Shown here in pieces: positions 1 through 9,993 of a stretch of DNA of 64,000 nt. The notes below the pieces were generated by a model. That model was not told the origin of the DNA. It saw only the letters and a list, made by a program, of their open reading frames with translations, and did no database searches. Position 1 is the first letter of the stretch. Every line of letters starts with the position of its first letter. Source of the DNA: Cunninghamella blakesleeana (taxonomy: Eukaryota > Mucoromycota > Mucoromycetes > Mucorales > Cunninghamellaceae); the NCBI GenBank assembly GCA_017871115.1, contig JAFCIZ010000011.1, positions 17,501 to 81,500 on the forward strand. Direction: 5' to 3'. Both the position numbers and the translations under genes were made by a program.

Positions 1-26
1 AAAAAAATAGGATTGAGGGAGATGTT

Positions 27-184
27 TGAATGGTACTGAAACAGATGTACCCTACGGAATACCATAGGGTGCAAGATGCGTTCAAAGATTTGATGATTCA
101 CTATAGGCAGATCACATTAAATATCGCGATTTGCTGCGTTCTTCATCGATACGAAAGCCGAGAGATCCATTGCTGAAAGTTGTT
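27..184 (-). rRNA. 5.8S rRNA (with 26 bp of ITS2 at the window edge)
   Basis: Read on the minus strand, the segment opens with the conserved AACTTTCAGCAATGGATCTC block and contains CGATGAAGAACGCAGC and a TTTGAACGCA block, all hallmarks of fungal 5.8S. The 3' end near base 27 is estimated from the closing CTGTTTCAGTACCATT-like segment, so both ends are good to a few bases. Bases 1-26 would be the start of ITS2. The 28S gene lies outside the window. Confidence 0.93.
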
Positions 185-417
185 TTTATATAAATTAATA
201 TATTTTTAAAACAACCATAAATTATGGTCAATCGTTTATTCAGTAAATTTAGTATAAAAAAATTAATAATATGGTTTTTTAGGCCATATTATAATAAATA
301 AAGAGTAACCCGAAAGTTAACCCTTTAAAAAAAAACATTGCGCATGTGGTTTGACCCACATTATGGATGAATTAATGGTGAAAAAGGTTTTTTAAAGCCT
401 TATTTTCCCCACAAATA

Positions 418-419
<2 letters not shown>
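185..419 (-). other. ITS1 spacer
   Basis: AT-rich spacer of about 235 bp between the 3' end of 18S and the 5' end of 5.8S, in the transcription direction of the minus strand. It carries homopolymer A/T tracts and no open reading frame of interest. Confidence 0.9.
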
Positions 420-477
<58 letters not shown>

Positions 478-562
478 AATAATCTAGTTTGCCATAGTTC
501 TCCTCAAAAACCGGTTGTTGCCAACCAGTCTTCAAAGATCCCACATGCTCACTATGACCATT

Positions 563-608
<46 letters not shown>

Positions 609-1072
609 ATCAACGCAACCTGATGAGTTACGCTTACTAGGAATTCCTCGTTGAAGAGCAATAATTGCAATGCTCTATCCCCAGCACGACAAAGTTTCAA
701 AAGTTTCCCCAGACCTTCCGGCCAAGGTATAAAATAAACTCGTTGACTTTGTCAGTGTAGCGCGCGTGCGGCCCAGAACATCTAAGGGCATCACAGACCT
801 GTTATTGCCTAAAACTTCCCCTGAATTGTATTCAGTAGTCTCTCTAAGAAGCTGGCTAGCCCGAAGGCTAGAAACCACCAACTAAAAAGTTGGCCCAGCT
901 AATTAGCAGAATAAGGTCTCGTTCGTTATCGGAATTAACCAGACAAATCACTCCACGAACTAAGAACGGCCATGCACCACCACCCATAAAATCTAGAAAG
1001 AGCTTTCAATCTGTCAATCCTTATTATGTCTGGACCTGGTGAGTTTCCCCGTGTTGAGTCAAATTAAGCCGC

Positions 1073-1127
<55 letters not shown>

Positions 1128-2263
1128 TCCCATACTCCCCCAGAACCCAAAAACTTTACTTTCGCTAAGCTGCTGAATCCTGCCAGTGGCGAGGATCCAA
1201 TCGCTAGTCGGCATAGTTTGTGGTTAAGACTACGACGGTATCTAATCGTCTTCGATCCCTCAACTTTAGTCCCTGATCAATGGAAACGTCCTAGGTCAAA
1301 TGCTTTCGCAGTAGTTTGTCTTCGGTCAATCCAAGAATTTCACCTCTAGCGACCAAATACAAATGCCCCCAACCGTTCCTATTCATCATTTCCTAAGGTC
1401 TAGTATACCAACAAAACAAGACTAAGGTCCTATTTTATTATTCCATGCTAACACATTCAGGCACGAAGGCCTACTTTGAGCATTCTGATTTGCTCATGGT
1501 AATACGCTTGGGCAGAGAACCACACCGACCGAAGCCAACATGATCATACCCAAACTTTGTCACCCGGACTGAGGCAAATCTAGCCAAATGAATGACCAGC
1601 TGCCCAGCCAACAAGGCGTAAGTTCGACTACGGACGTTTTAACTGCAACAACTTTAATATACGCTTTTGGAGCTGGAATTACCGCGGCTGCTGGCACCAG
1701 ACTTGCCCTCCAATTGATCCTCGTTAAGGGATTTAAATTGTACTCATTCCAATTGCAAAGACCATAAAGACCCTGCATTGTTATTTATTGTCACTACCTC
1801 ACCGTGTCGGTATTGGGTAATTTGCGCGCCTGCTGCCTTCCTTGGATGTGGTAGCCGTTTCTCAGGCTCCCTCTCCGGAATCGAACCCTAATTCCCCGTT
1901 ACCCGTGATAGCCATGGTAAGCCACTACCTTACCATCATAAGCCTGATAGGGCAGAAAATCGAATGTACCGTCGCCGGCGCAAGGCCATGCGATCAGCTT
2001 AATTATTATGAATCACCATAAAACCACCGGTAAGGGTGGGATGGTTTTTACCTAATAAGTGCACCCCTTCCGAAGTTGGGGCTTTTTTTGCATGTATTAG
2101 CTCTAGAATTACCACGGTTATCCAGTAGTAAAAAATTTGTCATGTAGATCATAACTGATTTAATGAGCCATTCGCAGTTTCGCTGTATAAATTGCTTATA
2201 CTTAGACTTGCATGGCTTAATCTTTGAGACAAGCATATGACTACTGGCAGGATCAACCAGGTA
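420..2263 (-). rRNA. 18S small-subunit rRNA, complete
   Basis: On the minus strand the gene begins with TACCTGGTTGATCCTGCCAG (ending at base 2263) and ends with GGTGAACCTGCGGAAGGATC followed by ATTA (base 420), the universal eukaryotic SSU termini. Internal universal blocks are visible, for example the reverse complements of the ACACACCGCCCGTCGCTAC region near 570-590 and of the GCCGCGGTAATTCCAGC region near 1680. The length of about 1844 nt is normal for a fungus and there is no sign of a group I intron. Small ORFs on either strand in this segment are coincidental. Confidence 0.97.
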
Positions 2264-3364
2264 ACTACTCGAAGGAAAGGGAGAGTAAAAAAAATTAAAA
2301 ACTTTTTCCACAACTCCCCACCCCACTTTTCGGCCGAAGCCTAATCGGTATGAGCAATAATGTTAACCATGAACGGTTGTTTTTATTTCACAAGAATTCA
2401 GGAGAAACCGGTATTAATAAAAATACCATAGATTACCCCTCTTCAAGTAAATTATCCCATATTGCCAGTTCTACTAGTCATTTTCCCAGTTAAAACCATT
2501 GACAGAAGAATTCAGTCAAAAGTTTAACTTTGGGGGTGGTTTATCATTAGGCATTAACCCGCTAAATAAATAGCTCGGTTACTCGCCAAGTTATTACCAC
2601 CAAGTAGGTTACCAAAGTAATTCTAGCCATAGGCCATTCATACCAGGTTCGCCCAACAACAATGAAGAGATATCTTAAAAAAGATGAATCCTCCATTATT
2701 GAAACCGGTTATAGGAACCAAATAAAAATAAATTTTCTTGATTCTACAACTGGTTGATTTGGTTGTAATTTTCGACCAAAGTCTACTTTTTACACCCAAA
2801 AAAAACACTACTCTAGCCCAAAATAGTAGCGGTGGTTTCATATAAAATGAACCCACTAAGTGGCCAAAAAGAAAATAGAATATAATACTAGATTATATTT
2901 TTTTTTTTTTTCTTTCCCACTTATAATACCTGGGAGGGTCATTTAAGCTGAGAATATATAAAAATTCTTAACCGTACTATGAAATTTTCAATTGCCCCCC
3001 ACTTTTGCCTTTTTGTCGGACTTTAAGACGAAATGGAGCAATCTTATTGGTCAATTACATTTTAATTTTTCATTTAATATTTTATTAATAAAAAATTCTT
3101 TTTTTTTTTATAAATTAATAAATATTATATCTTTTAATATTTGTTTAAAATTTAAAAAAATTTTATTATATAAACTATTTTTTTATTAAATTTTAAATTT
3201 TTTTTGGCTGTAGACCACCACTTGATTTAACCCGACTGGTACCACCTTGGGCGTAGACTACCACTTTTTCTGACTTGTAAAAAAAAAAAAAAAAATTTTA
3301 AATTTTTTTTTTAATTCTCTTTATCATACTAATATTTAAAAGTGAAAAAAAAAAAAAAATTCAC

Positions 3365-3990
3365 CCAAATTTTTTCACCCGACCACCACTATCACCCACC
3401 CAGCTACCACCCAGCTACCACCCAACTACCACCACTCGGCCCAAAAAATTTTTGGGTTAAAATTTTTATTTCATTTCTCCATCAATCGATTATCAAAGTA
3501 TAACCAAAATTTTCTCCCAAAATTTTCTCCCAGTTACTACCACTCAGCCTAAAATTTTCTCCCAATTACTACCACTTAGGCTAAATTTTCCTCCCAGTTA
3601 CTACCACTCTGGTCAAAATCTAGGCCAAAATTTTTTGGGCTAAAATTTTTATTTCATTTCTCCATCAATCTATTATCAAAGTATAACCAAAATTTTGGGA
3701 GAAAATTTTCTCCCAGTTACTACCACTCAGCCTAAAATTTTCTCCCAACTACTACCACTCAGGCTAAATTTTCCTCCCAACTACCACCCAGCTACCACCC
3801 AACTACCACCCAACTACCACCACTCGGCCCAAAAAATTTTTGGGCTAAAATTTTTATTTCATTTCTTCATCCATCTATTATCAAAGTATAACTAAAAATT
3901 TGACTAAAAAAATTTCCCCCAAAACTACCACCCACTACCACCCACTCACCCACCACCTCTACCAAAAAAATTTTTTATTCCATTTCTCAA
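3365..3990. repeat. Imperfect spacer tandem repeat, period about 185-205 bp
   Basis: A block containing TTTATTTCATTTCTCCATCAA and ATTATCAAAGTATAACCAAAA recurs with TCATTTCT at 3471, 3654 and 3859, plus a diverged fourth copy near 3979. Between the copies lie variants of CCCAGTTACTACCACTCAGC and ACTACCACCCA. The spacing (183 and 205 bp) and the partial divergence are typical of subrepeats in fungal rDNA spacers. Confidence 0.75.
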
Positions 3991-4069
3991 CCTATCTATA
4001 GTCAAAATATAATTAAAAAAAAAAAAAAAATTTTTTTTTCTCCTCCCCAAAAATTATTTTTCGCCCAAA

Positions 4070-4113
4070 ATCTCTCCCCAATCTCTCCCCAATCTCTCCC
4101 CAATCTCTCCCCA
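4070..4113. repeat. 11-bp minisatellite, four units
   Basis: Four head-to-tail copies of ATCTCTCCCCA, followed by a degenerate fifth copy. It lies in the rDNA spacer 0.4 kb from the 5S gene. Confidence 0.85.
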
Positions 4114-4501
4114 ATCTCCCCCATCTCCTCCACTTTTCTTTTTTATTTCCATATTTGGAAGTGTTCACTTTTTTTTTTTCATTATATATTTATATATCTT
4201 TACATTAATATCTCTTTTCATTAATATCTCATTAATATCTCATTAATATCTCATTAATATCAAAAATCACTGAATCACTGAATCAAAATTTTTTATACCT
4301 ACTTTTTATTAAAAATAAAAAATCCTATATCAATCTCCCCCCCCCACCTCCTTTATTAAAAAAATATCCACAACAGAAAAAATAAATGAAAATATAAAAA
4401 TATAAAAATATAAAAATATAAAAATATAAAAAATAAATGAAAATATATATCAATTATATATCCTTATTCTATTTTAAAATAAAAATCTTACTAAAAATAA
4501 T

Positions 4502-4506
4502 AAAAA
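4502..4506 (-). terminator. Pol III T-run terminator of the 5S gene
   Basis: Five A residues on the plus strand, hence TTTTT on the 5S sense strand, directly after the 3' end of 5S. This is the usual RNA polymerase III termination signal. Confidence 0.75.
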
Positions 4507-4621
4507 CTACAGCACTTCGTATTCCCATGTGATCTCTCACCATAGTACTGACGAAGCTCGATCGTGTTTGACTGCAAAGATCGGACGGGATTTGGTCTTT
4601 TCACGATGATGTGGCCGTAGC
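4507..4621 (-). rRNA. 5S rRNA
   Basis: The minus strand reads GCTACGGCCACATC at the start, then AATCCCGTCCGATC (the conserved loop A/helix III region), GAGCTTCG, and GATCACATGGGAATAC near the end. The 5' and 3' termini can pair (GCTACGGC with GCTGTAG and a flanking base) to form helix I. The length is about 115 nt. It is on the same strand as 18S and lies about 2.2 kb upstream of it, so 5S is linked to the rDNA unit, as in many non-ascomycete fungi. Confidence 0.93.
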
Positions 4622-7600
4622 ATGTCTTTAAAAAAATCCAGTCTTATTTCATTGGGTAATATTTTACTCCGTCTAAATTTTTTTTCGTAGTAAACTTCCT
4701 TTATTAATTTTTGATATTCTCTTTTATTATTTCTCTTCACCTTTAATTCACCTTTAATTATTAAGCCTTTCTTTTTTACTTTATTTTTTTAAATCTATTT
4801 ACTTTTTTATTTTTATATTTAGTATTATTTATTATATTTATATTTACTATTTAATTAGTGATTTACTTTATATATATATTTATATCAGCCTATTAATATG
4901 ATATTTTCTCATTTTTTAAGTCACAAAAATTTTTCGTTTACAGCCAATAATATATTTTTACTTTATTACCATATTTGTCTTTTTTTATTACAGTATACAT
5001 GTTTTATTTATTTATTTATTGTAGTAGTTATTACATTAGCTTTATTTACCTTTTATTTATATATATTTATTATTATTATTATTCATTACTATATTTGTTT
5101 TATTTATTATTATTTTCAATAAGAAAATGTAACTATAAAAAATTATTCGCGTAACTGTTTTGTTTTCACTCGGGTCACTTTCAGTTTTGTTTCATATTTC
5201 ACTTTTTGTTTTTCTTTTTCTATCTTTTTTTTTTTCCTTTTCCTTTCTTTCTTTCTTTCTTTCTTTCTTTCTACTTTTATTTTATTATAATATGTTTATT
5301 TTTATTAGTTAATAGCTATGCTTCGTGAGATGTTACTTTAAAAACAAGAGAATATGAATGGTAATTTTTTTATGATAATAATAGTTTTTTATCTTTTTTT
5401 TTAATTTCACAATTATACTCTAATGTGGATTTTTTCATTCATTTATATGACTATTATTCATATTTTTTTGCTAATTCATTATTTTATTTTATTATTTTAT
5501 TTTGGTTAATTAGTTATGTCCTCTTTTCACATTTTATTGTTTTGCCCTATAATAGCTTGATTTTTGCTTTTTATATTAGAGTTACTTAATCGGTATTTCT
5601 TTATACAAGGCTTAGCGAAGTGTATCTAATTTGCTTTTTTTACTAGGTTTAACCACTGGCAATATTGAAATCGGAAAAATGTCAAGTATTTGGGTATTAT
5701 CATGTATAGTTATGGGTTTAATATGGATAGGAAGTAACTGTAGGAACTGGCGAATAGCTTTATACATTGAAACCCAACCTAATGATTGAGTTAATGGTGT
5801 TGGTCTTCGGTGTTTAGACATAAACTCTTTGGGTATAAACCCTTTGCTTTAGACATTTCGGAGGTAGAATATTGGGGAGAGCTTAATTTCTAACACGGCC
5901 CCACGGGGCCGTGTCTAAAGAGTGGAGGTAAAAAATGGTGGATTAGAGCCATGGGAAGGGTTAATTAATGTAGTTATAGTGTTTAAGCATAGTTCCTCTT
6001 TTTTTATTTATTTATTTAATAAATATTGTATAATTCATTTTATATTTTATACTTCGTTTGCTATTTTTTTTTAAAAATGTCTTATAAATGTATGTATATA
6101 TATGTATAATTTAAAAAGTTTTATTGTGATAAACTGTTTAATAATAAATAAATATACTCTTAAATCTATCTATCTATTCATTTATCTACTATTATAATTT
6201 AAATATGCTGTTTTGCTTGTGTTATTTAGAAAAGGAAAAGGAAAAGAAAGAGAAAGAAAAATGCTTCTATTACATCATTAAGGGCCTTTTTTTACTAGAA
6301 AATTTCCCTTTTTGGTTTTTTTTAATTTTTTCCTTCGCCTGCGGCGACCACAACGCTACTTGCGAAGCCTAATTGAAATTTAAACACCGAAAATTTAACT
6401 CCGATATATTCACACTCCGATAAAGACCCCGCTTTATTTATCATCCTTAGATTGTTTTAGCATAATTTAAGTTAAAAAATCGCGTTTTTTTTATTATTAT
6501 AGATATATCAATATAGCCGATATAATAATAAAGTATTAATAATAGACCGACTATTATTATAATTCCTTGTTCAAAAGATATATTTAAACATATTAAACTG
6601 GTGCTCAAAAATTTTCTTTAGTTGCAAATCCTTTTTCAATTTTTTTCTTAAAATGAGTATTTAGATATTTTTTTTGATTGTTATTTATTATTTTATTAAT
6701 TGTGCGATGATGAATAAAGCGTAAGTAATTGTGATGGTTGAAATATTAACAATAGTATTGTATTTGTCGTATTAAAGCATATTATTCAACTAATATTATA
6801 TAATATCAGCGCCATAATTATGTACTATAGATATCATTTATTTAAATAATATAATTGTACTATACTATATTCTAACACACACAAATAGGAATAGCTAGGT
6901 AGTACCATACTCCTATATAATAACTCTCTATAATATATTCACATATAAATACCTATTTTATTTATTTTCTAATAAACGATAACCAACAGTTTCACAATAT
7001 CTCTTTTGTCTTAACTCTTATTTTTATATTTATATATTTTTTTTACCAAACCTAACATGAATGTATAAGATGGAATGCAAGGTTTCTCTATGCTTTTATA
7101 ATAAAATGAATGGTTTGATTTTAATTTTAGAATAAAATTGAAAAATAACACATAGTGATATAGCTATTTAAATAGTATACTTTATTTAAGTTCATTAAAT
7201 GGATTCTTATTTTTTATTATTAATAAAAAAACGGACAAGTAAATTTGATTAGGAATACAATAGAGTTGGATAATACAAAATAAAAAAAATATTTCAGAAT
7301 AAAAATTTATATTATTGAATATGTGAACGTATTATATTTATATTATTTAAGGTAAAATTCGATCTGCTAATGTATAAAAAAGTAATCAAATGGCAGAATT
7401 TGCTTAGTGTAGTCTACCATTTAGTTCTACCCACTTTCTAGATATGAAATATTAAGAGATCAATTTATTTTTTTTTTAAAAAAAGAAATACGCACAATAA
7501 TAAATACAATGGTACAATTTTAAAAAATAAAGCATATAACATTTATTTATTTAATTATATAAATTATTATATTTCTTTTATATTCAATTTTTTTAATAAA

Positions 7601-8266
7601 CTTGGACTATTTATTTATGTTGTATTTAACGTAAAATAGTAAAATCGTATGACTTCATAATCTATAATATGCTTATACTTTACATGATGTATATAGTATT
7701 TATTATAATACCACCATTATGTACCATATATGAAATGAACTGTTTATATTGCCTCATCCTATATTATAGCTTTGAAACTTCCAATCCTGCAGATCCATTA
7801 TCATATACATACTTTAAACTCAATTATATTTCACACTATCTTTATTAGATAACTTTATTTCATACTATATAATATATAAATTAAGTTTTTGTCCCTAATC
7901 CACCATAAAGTATAAATACAATGCTTGTTTTAAAATTTTGAATGAAGATTAATCGAATGCTTCACAAAGTTTTTTTATCTTTCTTTCCTTACATTTTAAT
8001 GTTTTAATTTGATAAATTCAACAGCTGAACTCCTCTGAATAGTTGCTACAATAGCACTTGTTTTCGCTTATAAACTTGCCTCTGAAAGTATTCTTTTATA
8101 TATCTATTACTACTGCTTTTAACTTACGCCATTGGAAGGGGGTAAGATGATTGAGTTTTAATTTTATAGATCAGGAGATTCAGGAGTAAAGGGGATTGCA
8201 TATTTTTTATTATAAATTGAATTCTGGATTTTGAATATTTTTAAAAAACCAAGTTATGTTTGAATA
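4622..8266. other. Gene-poor AT-rich region beyond the rDNA
   Basis: About 3.6 kb with no convincing gene. It holds simple repeats such as (TTTC)n near 5245-5272. Two patches of higher GC occur. At 5580-5920 there is a 69-codon minus-strand ORF (5612-5821) of unknown origin and a perfect GC hairpin. At 6335-6450 a second small hairpin of the type TCGCC-TGC-GGCGA appears. No 28S sequence is recognisable here, which argues that the rDNA array ends at the 5S side. Confidence 0.6.
5893..5914. repeat. GC-rich perfect hairpin
   Basis: The arms ACACGGCCCC and GGGGCCGTGT are separated by AC. The 10-bp arms are perfect and almost pure G/C, in surroundings of roughly one quarter GC. It does not resemble a poly-T-trailed terminator on either strand. 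Confidence 0.85.
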
Positions 8267-8494
8267 ATGGAAAAAAATATCATTTTGGTTTTGATTTTAT
8301 TGTTTATAGCAATCGTAAATGGACATCGTTGCCCATATGGTGATCAAAATACATGTTCGGCTGAATTACCAGGTGAATGTACGTTAGACCAAGATTGTGA
8401 TACTAGCGAAATATGTTGTTGGGTACGTTGCAAAAGAGTGTGCTCAAGACCAATTCAAGATGAGGGTGCCCATACTTTACCAAGTTCTAATTAA
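8267..8494 (+). CDS. Small secreted eight-cysteine protein, WAP four-disulfide-core type
   Basis: A single-exon 75-residue protein. Residues 1-19 form a clear signal peptide (MEK, then a hydrophobic run, then VNG), giving a mature protein of about 56 residues beginning HRCP. The mature part has exactly eight cysteines with spacing C-x7-C-x7-C-x5-C-x5-CC-x3-C-x3-C, beginning Cys-Pro and including DQDC, ICC and a closing Pro. From the third cysteine to the last this spacing is the same as in the animal WAP (whey acidic protein) core. Known WAP proteins are secreted protease inhibitors or antimicrobials. Function here is inferred from the cysteine pattern only. A putative polyadenylation signal AATAAA follows the stop. 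Neighbouring it, downstream on the other strand, is a secreted subtilase. An unrelated cysteine-rich effector with coincidental spacing is the main alternative. Confidence 0.75.
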   Translation: MEKNIILVLILLFIAIVNGHRCPYGDQNTCSAELPGECTLDQDCDTSEICCWVRCKRVCSRPIQDEGAHTLPSSN

Positions 8495-8715
8495 TAAAAC
8501 CATTTTCATATAATTTCTAGATATAAAAAATATTGGATGTTATATTTATTTTAGAAGTTATAAAGGATACCTATATGGGCCAGAATTTAAATAATTTTTT
8601 TTAAAAAATATTGACGAAAAACATTCCTATAATAAATAAAAAAAAATACTATATACTTCATAAATAATAATTTTTTTTTTTAGTTTTTGCATGTTTTTAA
8701 AAAATTTAAAATATA

Positions 8716-8998
8716 AATGATAAACAAATTGGCGCAAAAGTAATAGGTAAAGATAGGACCCGTTCACAAATCAAAAAAGTATTTTCTGGCATATTCCCGT
8801 GCTAATAATCCTGTATATATTAATGGTATAATCGATGGTATTAAAGGGTTAGAAAAAGAATTCAGAAATTCTGGCTCTGATCCTCTTCATAACAAGATAA
8901 AATATGTATTTCTGGTAAAAGAAGCAAATAAGCATTCATCATTTTCAAACTTATATTTGATTATATGTAAGATTAGATATGACTTACTGAAATATTTT
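8716..8998 (+). pseudogene. Decayed or partial coding stretch of unknown identity
   Basis: Two overlapping frames look protein-like, with mixed amino-acid composition. Frame A (8716-8801) includes IGAKVIGKDRTRSQIKKVF. Frame B (about 8747-8998) includes ANNPVYINGIIDGIKGLEKE and then runs open to a TGA at 8999. The switch between them near 8800 looks like a frameshift. Alternatively, frame B alone could be an exon with acceptor AG at 8745-8746 and donor GTAAGA near 8966. Further short coding-like pieces in other frames follow at about 9050-9125 and 9150-9215. I do not recognise the family. Confidence 0.3.
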
Positions 8999-9993
8999 TG
9001 ACATTCTAAGTTTAAAACATTTTAATATATTAACTGTATAAAATACCCATGGGGTTACCGAATACATGTACAAAAATTCAAACGAATCAAGCATTAACCA
9101 TAGTATGAGAAACCATCGTTAAATCAGGAATATTATCTTTATACTAAACCTAGAAAAATAGTCAAAGTTTTTTGACAACTATTAAACGAAAAACATTTAG
9201 CGTTTAGTTATGAATCATATTGATGCCCTTTATCATTATTCAAAGAACATCCAATAAAAAATATCATTATTTATTTTTATTATTAGTCTTCATTTTTTTA
9301 AAAAAAGAGCAAAAAATAAAAGTTGGCGAAAAATTAATCCGAATCAGCTTTTTTGAAATTATACTTTCTCACTTATCAATTTATCGACTGAATCTCTTTA
9401 TCTTTTTTCTATACAATAATAATAAATTAAAATAAAAAGAATATAGTAATATGTATATTAATGCTAAAAAAATGTTTGAGTTTGAATTCATATGTAATCA
9501 AAAAAGTTTTTATAGAGTTTTTTTTAATTCTTTATTTTTGACTTTAATGTAACATAATACGAATTTATTAGGCTTTGTAGATAATAAATAAAGATGAATT
9601 TATTAATATTTTAAAAATTTATTAATAAAAAAGATACTAGAAATTATTATTCTAATATTGTGATGAGACTGATTAATAAAATTATTACTATGGAGTAACG
9701 TTACAAAATTTATGCCATTAATTTCATTTTGTACCCAATTTTGTTGTGGATTGATTGTTGAATTTTTTTTTACGCAATTTTTAGTATTTTTTTAAAAATT
9801 GCTATATAAATGATTTAATTTTTTTTTCTAAAAAAAATAAGGAATAAGGCATAAAGTAGAAAAATATTTATTGTCGCTTTTTAAAAGTAATAACTTAATA
9901 GATAATAATATTTTAAATCCTGTTAAAATATTTTTGATACTAAAAATACAGTAGGAAGTGGTTTCTTTTCAAAAAAAGATAAGATAAAAAAAT
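8999..9993. other. Intergenic region
   Basis: AT-rich DNA between the decayed stretch and the 3' end of the subtilase. The first 220 bp may continue the decayed coding stretch. The remainder shows only homopolymer-rich sequence and a small AT-driven ORF (9220-9435) that I do not consider a gene. Confidence 0.5.

Larger units (their letters stand above)
2264..4501 (-). other. rDNA 5' external transcribed spacer / intergenic spacer
   Basis: Sequence between the 18S 5' end and the 5S gene. The part next to 18S (to about 3300) has mixed composition and would hold the 5' ETS and the Pol I promoter, which I cannot pinpoint. The remainder is repeat-rich: imperfect repeats of about 185-205 bp, an 11-bp minisatellite, ATTAATATCTC-type repeats near 4205-4262 and AAAATAT-type repeats near 4388-4432. 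No credible protein gene. Confidence 0.8.

Noticed and set aside
443..2326. Several minus-strand ORFs inside 18S and its 5' flank
   Set aside because: They lie within conserved rRNA sequence, so the open frames are coincidental.
4070..4262. Possible CRISPR-like array in the rDNA spacer
   Set aside because: The repeats are short, contiguous and without unique spacers, in a eukaryotic rDNA spacer. They are ordinary minisatellites.
5612..5821. 69-codon minus-strand ORF as a gene
   Set aside because: The composition is somewhat protein-like, but there is no recognisable domain and the opposite strand also reads partly open. It is kept only as part of an unexplained GC-richer patch.
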